From assembly GCF_005116645.1 (NCBI RefSeq), contig NZ_SWCM01000008.1, positions 62,001 through 126,000 on the forward strand: a DNA stretch of 64,000 nucleotides, in the 5' to 3' direction. The position numbers and the translations under genes are program-made. Within the stretch, counting starts at the first letter, position 1, and each line of letters begins with the position of its first letter. Source of the DNA: Desulfopila sp. IMCC35006. Its GTDB lineage: Bacteria > Desulfobacterota > Desulfobulbia > Desulfobulbales > Desulfocapsaceae. Of this stretch, positions 44,828 to 53,121 are shown in pieces. The notes beneath the pieces are model-generated. The model did no database searches and was not told where the DNA came from. It was given only the letters and a program-made list of their open reading frames with translations.

Positions 44828-46027
44828 ATGGCCTCAAAAGAATATTTGCAGTCGATGCATAAATCCACCAGAGCCATCCATGCGGGGGGACTGGAGCATA
44901 CTGTTTATGGAGAAGTCTCAGTCCCGATTTTTCAGAGTTCCACTTTTGCCTTTCCCAGCTCTGAAGAAGGTGCGGCCCGATTTTCCGGGGAACAACCCGG
45001 TTACATCTATACTCGCCTGGGCAATCCAACGGTGCACGCCCTTGAGGAAAATGTCGCTGCCCTGGAAAACGGATTTGGCGGTATGGCCACTGCCACGGGC
45101 ATGGCGGCAATCGGCACAGTATTGCTCTCTTTTTTGCGCCAGCAGGATCATATCCTCACCTCTGATTGTCTCTACGGTCCGACGCTGGTTATGATCGACA
45201 AAGAGCTCTCCCGTTTCGGGATCACGTCCACCTTGGTGAATACTTCCGAATTACCGAACATCAAACAGGCTATCCGGCCTGAAACGCGGATGGTTTTCAT
45301 CGAAACTCCGGCAAATCCAACCATGAACATTACTGATATAGAGGGTGCCGCTGAAATTGCGCATCAGCATGGCGCACTGCTGGTGGTGGACAACACATTC
45401 GCCAGCCCATACCTGCAACGCCCTCTGGACCATGGTGCCGATGTGGTCGTGCATAGTCTGACCAAATTTATCAACGGGCACAGCGATGTCGTCGGCGGCA
45501 TGATTATCGCAAAGGATGAAACGCTGTATAAAAAGATCAGACACTCTCTTAACCTGTGGGGCGGTACGATGGATCCGCATCAGGCCTGGCTCATCTTGAG
45601 GGGGGTTCGTACTCTTCCTTTACGGATTGAAAAAGCGCAGCAAAATGCTCTCGAACTGGCCGATTTCCTCAGTCACCATCCCAAGGTGACCTGGGTGAAT
45701 TATCCCGGTCTGCCGGCACATCCTCAATACGAAATCGCGAAAAAGCAAATGGATGGCTTCGGGGCCATGCTGTGCTTTGGGGTGAAAGGTGGTCTGGAGG
45801 GCGGGAGAATTGTCATGAACAATGTACAGCTGATCACCCTGGCGGTATCCCTCGGAGGTGTGGATTCCCTGATTGAACATCCCGCCTCGATGACGCATGC
45901 CTCAGTCTCCCGAAAGGAAAGGGAAGAGGCCGGTATTCTGGATGAACTCGTGCGCCTTGCCGTAGGATGCGAGGATTTTGCCGATCTTCGCGATGACCTG
46001 GATCAAGCCTTGAATAAAATCAGGTAA
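44828..46027 (+). CDS. PLP-dependent Cys/Met metabolism enzyme, methionine gamma-lyase-like
   Basis: A 399-residue enzyme of the trans-sulfuration family. Lys213 in HSLTKFINGHSDVVGG is the PLP lysine; YTRLGNPTVHALEENVAALE, VFIETPANPTM and VSLGGVDSLIEHPASMTHAS are family signatures. Overall wording is closest to methionine gamma-lyase (methionine to methanethiol, ammonia and 2-oxobutyrate). However, the position of the catalytic Cys116 of Pseudomonas methionine gamma-lyase is Pro118 here (CLYGPTLVM), so specificity may lean to cystathionine or homocysteine. AAAGGAGAGAGTCAT precedes the ATG. It stands alone, with an ABC transporter operon convergent downstream. Confidence 0.88.
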   Translation: MASKEYLQSMHKSTRAIHAGGLEHTVYGEVSVPIFQSSTFAFPSSEEGAARFSGEQPGYIYTRLGNPTVHALEENVAALENGFGGMATATGMAAIGTVLLSFLRQQDHILTSDCLYGPTLVMIDKELSRFGITSTLVNTSELPNIKQAIRPETRMVFIETPANPTMNITDIEGAAEIAHQHGALLVVDNTFASPYLQRPLDHGADVVVHSLTKFINGHSDVVGGMIIAKDETLYKKIRHSLNLWGGTMDPHQAWLILRGVRTLPLRIEKAQQNALELADFLSHHPKVTWVNYPGLPAHPQYEIAKKQMDGFGAMLCFGVKGGLEGGRIVMNNVQLITLAVSLGGVDSLIEHPASMTHASVSRKEREEAGILDELVRLAVGCEDFADLRDDLDQALNKIR

Positions 46028-46111
46028 GTCTGCCTGCGTCTCTTCCGAGTTCCTCATTTCTCGACCTGCAGAGGGGCTGAACGGATCGGTGGAAATGTTC
46101 CGGAAGCCGGC

Positions 46112-47077
46112 TTATTTGTGGAGCCAATCCTGGATGTTCACCGGTCTTTTAATCTGCTGCTCCTGCAGCATTATCTGTTCCGTCTGAATCCAGGCGTCTT
46201 TGTCAATAGAGCCAAAATTTTGTGTTCCGGTCAACTCCCGGGTTGCGAGTAACTGGAGTTTTGTTATTGCCGCATTGTTGTCTTTGTCCCGGGCGGCAAT
46301 CGACGCAAGTGTACTCTCCTGATTTGCCGGCGCCATTGCATCTCGCCAGGCAGCAAGAAGAGCTGTTTGGAATTTGTCAACGATATCCGGATCCGTTTCA
46401 ATCATCTTTTTTGAAGTGATAACGGAGTTGGCAACAAAGTTCACCCCAAAATCAGCAGGGTTGAGAAATCGAACATTCTCCCCCTCCGCCTGGAGACGGT
46501 TTTTGAGGATGACCCCCTGAGAGTTCCGATATACGGGCCAGATCTGCACTTTCTTCGTCAAAAAGGGGGTGAAATCGAAACGGACGCTGTAAATTTTCAC
46601 ATCTTTTTTGGGGATTCCGCCTTTGGCCAGGAGGGTGTTCATGATGGTCTCGTCATTGCCGCCGAAGGTGATGCCGATACTTTTGCCTTTGAGCTGCGAC
46701 AGGGCGGTGATTTGAGGAAGCGTATCCCGGTAAATCCATTGCAGGGGATTGATTTGAAAAATCTGGAAAAGCACCACCACCTCTGCCCCCTTTTCAAGAG
46801 CTCGGATCACCTGGTCTGCAGAAGCTACCCCAAAATCAGTCTGGCCCAGTTCTATCTCTTTGATGGCGTCTTTGCCCGGCCCTCCTTCCTTTATCTTGAC
46901 CTGAAGACCAGCCTTTGTGAAGTAGCCTTTGTCTTCGGCATATATATCCCCGGCAACAGACGCGTTGAACAGCCATTTCAGCCGGTATGTCAATTCCCTG
47001 GCATCTGCGCGGGAGCCCCATGCCAACTGGAGTATTGCGAGCAGGACGAGCCCGCAGATCACTTTATTTTTACGCAT
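46112..47077 (-). CDS. NMT1/THI5-type ABC transporter substrate-binding protein
   Basis: A 321-residue periplasmic binding protein with a signal peptide (VICGLVLLAILQLAWGSRA). RLKWLFNASVAGDIYAEDKG and FTKAGLQVKIKEGGPGKDAI, then LGQTDFGVASADQVI and LKGKSIGITFGGNDE, are the layout of the NMT1/THI5/SsuA family, which binds pyrimidine thiamin precursors, taurine, alkanesulfonates, riboflavin and others. The THI5-like RLKWLF wording leans to the pyrimidine/N-formylaminopyrimidine group, but no TPP riboswitch lies upstream of this operon, so the ligand is open. It is the last gene of a three-gene ABC operon. Confidence 0.88.
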   Translation of the reverse strand: MRKNKVICGLVLLAILQLAWGSRADARELTYRLKWLFNASVAGDIYAEDKGYFTKAGLQVKIKEGGPGKDAIKEIELGQTDFGVASADQVIRALEKGAEVVVLFQIFQINPLQWIYRDTLPQITALSQLKGKSIGITFGGNDETIMNTLLAKGGIPKKDVKIYSVRFDFTPFLTKKVQIWPVYRNSQGVILKNRLQAEGENVRFLNPADFGVNFVANSVITSKKMIETDPDIVDKFQTALLAAWRDAMAPANQESTLASIAARDKDNNAAITKLQLLATRELTGTQNFGSIDKDAWIQTEQIMLQEQQIKRPVNIQDWLHK

Positions 47078-47100
47078 TTGTCCACTTTTGGTAAATGTTG

Positions 47101-47859
47101 TTAATTCCCCGATGAGATGGCCCAGGCTTTCTGGATTCGCTCGCTGGCACTTTCCAGCAGCCCCTGGTAGATCGAGATGACTATGCCAATCATAAACAGA
47201 GCGACTAGAATTTTAGCCAGGTCGCTCTGGTAGAGCGCGATTCGGATAGAATAGCCGATTCCGGCGTCGGCAGCGATAAATTCAGCGACAATTGCTCCCG
47301 CCATGGCCAGCGTTGCACTTCCCGAGATGACCGTGGCGAGCTTGCTCAGGTTTTCAAAAGCACGGATTTTTACTTCAAGCTGCCATCTCATCTTGCCGGT
47401 GATAATATAAAAATGTTCTATGTCTTTGACTGGCGATGACATGACGCCAAGGACAGAGAGGAGGAGCGGGAAATAACAGATCATGGAAGCTATGAGCAAT
47501 CGGGGGATGAAGCCGTCACCGAGGAGGATGAAAATAATTGGTGCAAGGGCAACGATCGGATAAGCTTGGATATTGTAGGCAATCATCTTTATGAATGATC
47601 CGATCCAGCTGGACTTTCTGCCGGCTATTCCGACCGTGAAGGCAAGAATTATTGAGATAACCTGACCCAACACTGTGACCTGGAGCGTGTTGAGGACATC
47701 GAAAAAATACCCTTTTGCCGTTTCTCCGGCGGTTGCAAAAATAAGCGGGATTCCGGGGATAACGTAATCGGACAATCCCACTAAGAGCTTTACCAGCAGC
47801 AGTCCCGAAATTCCGGCAAAGTAAACGAGCAGGAACTGGTAGATTCGTCTAAAAAGCAT
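47101..47859 (-). CDS. ABC transporter permease (BPD_transp_1 family)
   Basis: A 252-residue inner-membrane permease with about six helices. The EAA-type loop reads ENLSKLATVISGSATLAMAG then AIVAEFIAADAGIGYSIRIA, as in SsuC/TauC/ThiX-type permeases. It works with the ATPase and binding protein on either side. The start overlaps the end of the ATPase gene by 11 bases, so translation is coupled; the binding-protein gene follows after 23 bases. Confidence 0.9.
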   Translation of the reverse strand: MLFRRIYQFLLVYFAGISGLLLVKLLVGLSDYVIPGIPLIFATAGETAKGYFFDVLNTLQVTVLGQVISIILAFTVGIAGRKSSWIGSFIKMIAYNIQAYPIVALAPIIFILLGDGFIPRLLIASMICYFPLLLSVLGVMSSPVKDIEHFYIITGKMRWQLEVKIRAFENLSKLATVISGSATLAMAGAIVAEFIAADAGIGYSIRIALYQSDLAKILVALFMIGIVISIYQGLLESASERIQKAWAISSGN

Positions 47860-48547
47860 TCATGATCTCCAGCATCGTCTCATCAACTTTCTTTCTATCG
47901 ACAGCTTCCGAGCTGCAACAGTTCTGGCCCTGAATTGTACCATAGCTTTTCCCCGTGGACCCACCGCCAAAGACCAGGATCTCGTCGCAAAAGGTCGACA
48001 CCTCCATCAGATTATGGGAGATATAGAGAAACATCTTCTGCGGAAAAATTCGTTTGATCGTAAGGATGATGGCCTGTCTCAGCTTTTCATCGACATTCGC
48101 CAGGCTTTCATCCAGGATGAGAAGATCAAATGTCTGCAGCAGGTATCTTATCAGGTTTATTCTGTTCTGCTGTCCCATTGAAAGCTGATGGAAGCGGGAG
48201 CCAAGCAGGGGGGATAGTTCGAAAATATTGATGAGTTCCTGCTTTAATGCTTCTTTTTCTTTTGCGACCACCTTGTCCAGATGCGCACCGGCACTTGACC
48301 AGCCGGGCAATCTTTCCAAATTATAGGAATAGAGAACGGTTTGTATTTCGGTGAACTCTATCTTCCCCAGGAAAGTATGCCGATTGAGATCGGCCAGCAG
48401 TCGGGCGAATGAACTCTTCCCCACACCTGAGGGGCCAAAGATGGAATGGAACCCCGGACGACTGAGGGTACAAGTCAAAGCATCAAGGACTTTGTGGTCA
48501 GTCCCCGGATAACTATACGTAATGTTACTGCATTCAAGGTGCATCAT
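47849..48547 (-). CDS. ABC transporter ATP-binding protein
   Basis: A 232-residue ATPase. Walker A is GPSGVGKSS, the signature motif is slightly changed to QLSMGQQNRINLIR, Walker B is LLILDESLANVD, and the switch His is in YISHNLMEV. The helical domain is short and the Q-loop region reads TEIQTVLYSYNLERLPGWSS, unlike the usual VFQxxxLLPW, so this is a diverged member. First gene of the operon with the permease and NMT1-type binding protein. No membrane spans. Confidence 0.88.
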   Translation of the reverse strand: MMHLECSNITYSYPGTDHKVLDALTCTLSRPGFHSIFGPSGVGKSSFARLLADLNRHTFLGKIEFTEIQTVLYSYNLERLPGWSSAGAHLDKVVAKEKEALKQELINIFELSPLLGSRFHQLSMGQQNRINLIRYLLQTFDLLILDESLANVDEKLRQAIILTIKRIFPQKMFLYISHNLMEVSTFCDEILVFGGGSTGKSYGTIQGQNCCSSEAVDRKKVDETMLEIMNAF

Positions 48548-48620
48548 CAGCTGTGGTTAAAAAAGGAGACACATCTGTCTTCAAGTAAAAGTCGCGGTGC
48601 AGGAAAGCCGATCCGAAGGA

Positions 48621-48660
48621 TGTCTGCAGAGCATCGTGGAGTATCGATGCTCTGCAGATA
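48621..48660. terminator. Perfect hairpin between flavodoxin and the ABC operon
   Basis: CTGCAGAGCATCG at 48624-48636 pairs perfectly with CGATGCTCTGCAG at 48645-48657; flanking bases extend the stem to about 16 pairs. It lies after the flavodoxin stop and before the ABC operon on the minus strand. No clear T-run, so a terminator or an attenuator. Confidence 0.55.
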
Positions 48661-48742
48661 ATTTAATCCACGGAGGTCTATTTTTAAATTTCAAAACAGA
48701 TACTTGAAAAACAATCGTACGAGTCTGCCGATAACAATTGCC

Positions 48743-49177
48743 TCAGGCAAGCTTGGCCGCCAGTTCCTTGCCATAGGCCTGGGCTACCTTGATGCCGCCA
48801 TCGACCGAACTGGTTTTGAGCATCAGCGGTGTGCTAACCATATTCATGCCGTATACGTTTTTCATGGTATCATAAATTCGCTCCGCTGCTTCTCCACTCC
48901 AGCCGAATGAGCCAAATGACCCGCCTATCTTATCTTTCAGCTCAGCTCTTTCGGCCAAAAAGAGAAATGTTTTCATCCGGTCCATCATGGCGCCATGATA
49001 GGTTGATGAGCCGAACACGTATATATCAAAGCCGGCAAGATCTGTCTCCCGCTTGATCTCCGTTACATCCTTTAAGGATACTTCGATTGCTGAAAATCGT
49101 AATCCTTCGGCGATAACTTCGGCAATCTTCTTCGTTTCACCGGTACGGCTTGCAGAAACGATGAGTGCTTTGGGCAT
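48743..49177 (-). CDS. Flavodoxin
   Basis: A 144-residue short-chain flavodoxin. The phosphate loop is SASRTGETKKIAEVI, the FMN-contacting loops are GSSTYHGAMMD and GSFGWSGEAAERI. It carries one or two electrons between cytosolic redox enzymes and can replace ferredoxin. GAGGAGGAACCACA precedes the ATG. An FNR-like palindrome sits 23 bases upstream of the start codon. It may equally be a flavodoxin-like domain protein serving a specific partner. Confidence 0.92.
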   Translation of the reverse strand: MPKALIVSASRTGETKKIAEVIAEGLRFSAIEVSLKDVTEIKRETDLAGFDIYVFGSSTYHGAMMDRMKTFLFLAERAELKDKIGGSFGSFGWSGEAAERIYDTMKNVYGMNMVSTPLMLKTSSVDGGIKVAQAYGKELAAKLA

Positions 49178-49640
49178 TGTGGTTCCTCCTCTTCTTAGGT
49201 GATTGCAATCATTTTATTTCTCTTTCAATTGCTGAGCCCGATGTCGGCTTGCTTGTCTGCCTTGGATAATCGTTGCAGACCCTAACTGTAGCAGTCGTTG
49301 GACGTTACCACCAACAATTGGCTATTTCAATTCATTATTCAGAGAGATCAAAGGATTGGCTGGCCGTATCGGCTTATTACATTGTGGCGGAGCTTGGATG
49401 ACCCAAGGGCCGGGAGGGCTGTATGGACGGTGTTCAGAATTGTGGTTGTAACTCTTATGTGATTGGAATGGTGGTTTTCTTTTGAATCATCGCCGTTATC
49501 AAAACAAATTTGACAAGAGGAACAAAACTGCCTTATCCTTATTGGAACTGGGTAAGGACAGGCAGGTTTTTCAATAATCAGCTTTTGGGTCATGACCTTC
49601 AGGAAACGATATCTATGATGAGCTCAACAGAGGAGCACAC
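49178..49640. other. Divergent region between flavodoxin and the cNMP-binding gene
   Basis: No gene seen. It contains the TGAT-N4-ATCA palindrome (49200-49211) and, at 49528-49565, a hairpin of CTGCCT..TCCTTA with TAAGGA..AGGCAG followed by GTTTTT that could attenuate transcription into the gene at 49641. Confidence 0.45.
49200..49211. promoter_or_regulatory. FNR-like palindrome upstream of flavodoxin
   Basis: TGATTGCAATCA is a perfect 12-base palindrome with the TGAT-N4-ATCA core of FNR-type sites (full consensus TTGAT-N4-ATCAA; the outermost pair does not match). Its distance of 23 bases to the flavodoxin start suits a repressor or a short-leader activator. Tentative. Confidence 0.35.
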
Positions 49641-50141
49641 GTGACAACGCGACACAACACCATATCTTCGGCAATTCGGCATAACATCCGACAACTTGAG
49701 CTTTTTGCAAACTTATCAGATGATGAAATCGACATTTTAGTGAAACATGCAAAGATTCGATCGCTTGATGAAGATGAAGCGCTTTTTCATGAGGGCGACA
49801 ACGGTGAATTCTTTGCAATTGTTATAGATGGCCGTGTCGAGATAACCAAGCTCGCCGAAAACGACACTCCTGTTGCGATAGCTTCTCTGACGCATGGCGC
49901 AACACTTGGTGAAATGGCACTCATCGATCGTGAAAGACGATCCGCATCAGCGATTGCTACTGAACCGTCTACTTTCTTTGTGCTTTCCAGGCAAAGCTTT
50001 GACAAACTTATCGAACAATCTCCACGTTGCGGAGTAAAGTTAATTCAAAGAATTGCCGCGATTCTCTGCTCAAACGTACGTCGAACATCGAACCTCTTTG
50101 CAGATTCGATCGAGCCATGCCTCCGACAGCAGCCCTTTTAA
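49641..50141 (+). CDS. Stand-alone cyclic-nucleotide-binding-domain protein
   Basis: A 166-residue protein starting with GTG after AGAGGAGCACAC. Residues about 15-135 form a cNMP-binding beta roll: LFANLSDDEIDILVKHAKIR, LFHEGDNGEFFAIVIDGRVE and LGEMALIDRERRSASAIATE, the last being the phosphate-binding cassette with its Arg. There is no helix-turn-helix, channel or enzyme domain, only a short helical tail. The full PBC suggests real nucleotide binding. Such solitary domains may act as regulators through partners. It is convergent with thioredoxin reductase, with a shared terminator between them. Confidence 0.85.
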   Translation: MTTRHNTISSAIRHNIRQLELFANLSDDEIDILVKHAKIRSLDEDEALFHEGDNGEFFAIVIDGRVEITKLAENDTPVAIASLTHGATLGEMALIDRERRSASAIATEPSTFFVLSRQSFDKLIEQSPRCGVKLIQRIAAILCSNVRRTSNLFADSIEPCLRQQPF

Positions 50142-50176
50142 CTGCTATTTCTTTTTTGCTTATGTACCGTTGAAAT

Positions 50177-50206
50177 CAACGAAGAAACCTTGTCGTTTCT
50201 TCGTTG
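50177..50206. terminator. Bidirectional stem-loop between convergent genes
   Basis: CAACGAAGAAAC at 50177-50188 pairs perfectly with GTTTCTTCGTTG at 50195-50206 with a 6-base loop. It lies between the stop codons of two convergent genes. Confidence 0.65.
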
Positions 50207-50232
50207 TTGCTGCCATGCCCTGGAGAGGGTGG

Positions 50233-51168
50233 TTACTTTTTATCGGTTTCAATATAATGGGCGGCAGCTAGAGCGGCAGTGCACCCGTCCGCCGCAGCAA
50301 GAACGATCTGGTTGGCGTACTTTTGTCGCAGGTCCCCGACGGCGAATATGCCTGGAATAGTCGTTTCGCATTTTTCATCGGTAATAACATACCCGGTAGT
50401 ATTGAGCTTGATGCCGGCCGGAACAATATGATTGTTCGGTTTGAAGCCTACGAAAATAAATACCCCGTCGGTGTCAATTTCGCTCTCTTCACCTGTTTGT
50501 GTATCTTTTAAGGAGAGACCTCGGACGCCTTTGTCGTTGGCGAGGATCTCTGTGGCGACTGTGTTGTAAAGTATCTGAATTCGCGGCTCTGCCAAAACGC
50601 GTTGCTGCAGAATCCGACTGCCCCGAAAAGCGTCTCGACGATGAATAAGATAGACCTTGCTGGTTATTTTGGCGAGGTACAGGGCATCTTCCAAAGCCGT
50701 ATCACCGCCACCGATAACCGCCACAATCTGGTTGCGAAAGAAGAATCCATCGCAGGTCGCACAATATGACACGCCTTTGCCGAAGTTTTCTTCTTCTCCC
50801 GGAATCTGGAGCTTTTGTGCCGTCCCCCCTGCTGCAAGAATAACAACATGGCTGTGCAGGACGGTGCCATCCGCCAGACGAACTGAATGGTGTTTGATTC
50901 CGGGTTCAGTTTCGACAGCCTCTTTGTCTATAATTTCAAGATTATAATGTTTGGCGTGCTGAAGAAATTTATCACAAAGCTCAAATCCACCTATCTCTAT
51001 AAAACCAGGGTAGTTTTCCACGTCTTTGGTAATAGATACCTGTCCGCCTGGAACACCTTTTTCTATTAAAACTGTTTTTAACGCCGCCCGCATGGCATAG
51101 ATTCCTGCTGTGAGACCCGCAGGACCTCCGCCCAAAATGATTACATCATACATCTCTTCTTCCGACAT
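50233..51168 (-). CDS. trxB: Thioredoxin-disulfide reductase
   Basis: A 311-residue flavoprotein. The FAD motif is VIILGGGPAGLTAGIYA, the redox-active pair is in SYCATCDG, the NADPH motif is VAVIGGGDTALEDALYL, and the closing FAD motif is GIFAVGDLRQKYANQIVLAA. It reduces thioredoxin with NADPH (or another donor). No thioredoxin gene is adjacent. AGGAGAACGATATG-type spacing supports the start. The MITE-like element lies about 250 bases upstream of its start. Confidence 0.95.
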   Translation of the reverse strand: MSEEEMYDVIILGGGPAGLTAGIYAMRAALKTVLIEKGVPGGQVSITKDVENYPGFIEIGGFELCDKFLQHAKHYNLEIIDKEAVETEPGIKHHSVRLADGTVLHSHVVILAAGGTAQKLQIPGEEENFGKGVSYCATCDGFFFRNQIVAVIGGGDTALEDALYLAKITSKVYLIHRRDAFRGSRILQQRVLAEPRIQILYNTVATEILANDKGVRGLSLKDTQTGEESEIDTDGVFIFVGFKPNNHIVPAGIKLNTTGYVITDEKCETTIPGIFAVGDLRQKYANQIVLAAADGCTAALAAAHYIETDKK

Positions 51169-51414
51169 ATCGTTCTCCTGGTTAGTATATATTCACTGAG
51201 TTTGTTGCCTGGAAAATACATATATTGCTCTTTTTCTCGAGTCAACACATGTATTTAAAAATAGCCATTGAGTTCCAATTTTCTACACTCCGCCACATAA
51301 TAACCATCATGTCACAGATGGACATCTGTGTTTTTCATGCAGCAGGATCCGGTGTGGTGGTCTTGCGATTGCGGTTCGTTCTGGATATCCTGAAACTCTG
51401 TGACAAACAAAAAT

Positions 51415-51584
51415 GTGATTACCACGAAAGTTCAGCTGTATGGGGATATGAGGTGCCCTTTTCACGGGACGCCATAAACCCATCCCTGGGGGCTTGACCG
51501 CAGCCATCCAGGCTGCGGAACACCCGCGCAAAGGGCACCTCATATCCCCTTGGATCTTCTAGGCTGAATTGTAGTGGTAATCAC
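51415..51584. mobile_element. 170-bp palindromic MITE-like element, copy 2
   Basis: Same length, ends (GTGATTACCAC ... GTGGTAATCAC) and internal hairpin as copy 1 at 41646, with scattered substitutions. The orientation is the same. AAAT flanks both ends directly (51411-51414 and 51585-51588), which may be a short target duplication. There is no coding capacity. It lies between trxB and a small minus-strand gene. Confidence 0.8.
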
Positions 51585-51649
51585 AAATTAAAATGAATGG
51601 ATTTGCCCGGTAATCAAAAAGTCAGGACGCTTTTTCAGGGAACAAGGCA

Positions 51650-51817
51650 CTAAAAAGGCTCGTAGCCATATTTTTGCAGCAGTTTATCCCGTTGCTTTTC
51701 AGCGTGCTGTTTGTACATAAGATACAAGGTATCACTGTCAGGACGTACGCCAGTGTACATCCTTCTAATCGCAACAAGTTTCTTCCAGTATTGTTCGTAT
51801 ATTTCTTCTTTCGTCAT
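51650..51817 (-). CDS. Small basic hypothetical protein
   Basis: A 55-residue frame beginning MTKEEIYEQYWKKLVAIRRM and ending KLLQKYGYEPF. The composition (alternating charged and aromatic residues, helix-like) looks like real protein, possibly a short DNA- or RNA-associated helix. The ribosome site is weak, so the start and even expression are uncertain. No family is recognised. It lies 65 bases from the MITE-like copy, and divergent from the PilZ gene. Confidence 0.45.
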   Translation of the reverse strand: MTKEEIYEQYWKKLVAIRRMYTGVRPDSDTLYLMYKQHAEKQRDKLLQKYGYEPF

Positions 51818-52067
51818 AGCTTGAAAAACTATTGGTTCTTTATGGCCTTGTCAAGCAACCGGTCGATAGCACGAATGAGCTATCTGGTGGTCCGATAAAA
51901 AAAATTCTCATGGCGTATGAAGTTGCCTTGCCGACAAAAAATATTTTTTCTGATTATTTTCTCTGTGCAAAAGAGAATTTTGACATTCCCTTCATTGAGC
52001 TGATAGAATATGACGCAGTGCCACTTTGGGGAGCAAGGCATAGAAAATTTTATTCCGGGATGGGGCA

Positions 52068-52784
52068 ATGGCAAACCAACAGCGACCAAAAATAAAAGCC
52101 GATATAAAACAAAACAGGCTCTATATCACCCTTTCCGGACACATTACCAAAAACATTATCGACAAAGTATATACCGAGATTCGATTTTGTGTAGTGGATC
52201 TGAAACCCGGATTTGATGTAATTACAGATCTCTCGCAATGCACGATTGGAAATTTGAATGGCATTTCTACTGTGCGGAAAATTATGGACTATCTTATCGC
52301 CAACCAGGCTGGCCAGATCGTCCGAGTTATTGGAAAAAAGGGTCTCTTTTTTAAACAAAGTCTCATGTTTGCAACCAGATTTCAAGGCTATTCTGTTGCA
52401 TACGTTGCCACGCTTCAGGACGCTGAAGAGAAGATAACAAATTATGCCAGGCGCAATGCTCTTCGCTTTCCCATGTATCAACAGCAAATCGAATACAGAA
52501 TAAATCAGCAGGAGGGGCGAGGGGAAATCATAGATATTTCCGTAGGCGGGTGCGCAGTGCGGGTAACAACAGCATTGCCGCTCACAGAAGGCATGGAAAT
52601 TTCACTGACCATTCCTTTACATCAAGATCAAGACTCTCCCGTATCATTTACACTTGCTGCAAAAGTAGTTCGGGCAGAAGCAGATATGTTCGCCGTTCAA
52701 TTCTTGGATCTTAGTGATGAGCGGAAAGAGGAATTGTACAAGTGTCTTGCCTATGAGGCTGGACGTGAAATTCTTCGAAATTAA
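52068..52784 (+). CDS. PilZ-domain protein with STAS-like N-terminal half
   Basis: A 238-residue cytosolic protein. Residues 1-120 have a STAS/SpoIIAA-like alpha/beta pattern (LYITLSGHITKNIIDKVYTE, PGFDVITDLSQCTIGNLNGI). The C-terminal half is a PilZ domain: RNALR as the RxxxR c-di-GMP contact, then GEIIDISVGGCAVRV with the D/NxSxxG motif. It should bind cyclic di-GMP, produced for example by the cyclase at 14039. The N-terminal half could bind a partner. It precedes the chemoreceptor gene by about 340 bases. Confidence 0.82.
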   Translation: MANQQRPKIKADIKQNRLYITLSGHITKNIIDKVYTEIRFCVVDLKPGFDVITDLSQCTIGNLNGISTVRKIMDYLIANQAGQIVRVIGKKGLFFKQSLMFATRFQGYSVAYVATLQDAEEKITNYARRNALRFPMYQQQIEYRINQQEGRGEIIDISVGGCAVRVTTALPLTEGMEISLTIPLHQDQDSPVSFTLAAKVVRAEADMFAVQFLDLSDERKEELYKCLAYEAGREILRN

Positions 52785-53121
52785 TCATTTTTTGGAAAAT
52801 CCTGCCAGTTGTTGCACTCATCATATCGACTCTCTGCAAGGCCGATCCCCGTCAGCCTGTCGACATTCTCTCTCTTCTTCTTAACAATATGGCTGAACAT
52901 ATAAAAAGCTCCACGTAGGTAAATCGCTTACGTGGCTGCAGGGAAAATGCAGAAAAATTTGATAAGCATGTCTACGTTGTGATACACCAAGATAATGGTA
53001 GTGCGTTAGGGACTTGCTGGAACCCTCAGCCCTGAACAAAAATAACCATCCTGCTTTGTTATGAAATTATCGTGTGTCGTCTTTATTTAGCAAGTTGTTA
53101 TCTCTTAATAATGGGGCATTT
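52785..53121. other. Intergenic stretch between PilZ and chemoreceptor genes
   Basis: No gene seen. CCACGTA (52911-52917) and TACGTGG (52929-52935) form a short hairpin after the PilZ gene. The promoter of the chemoreceptor should lie in the right part, but I cannot point to clear boxes. Confidence 0.4.

Noticed and set aside
51225-51497. Plus-strand 90-codon frame
   Set aside because: It runs into the palindromic element and has no homology-like features; a chance frame.
52905-53060. Cyclic di-GMP riboswitch before the chemoreceptor
   Set aside because: The context is attractive, but none of the conserved GEMM aptamer segments could be found.
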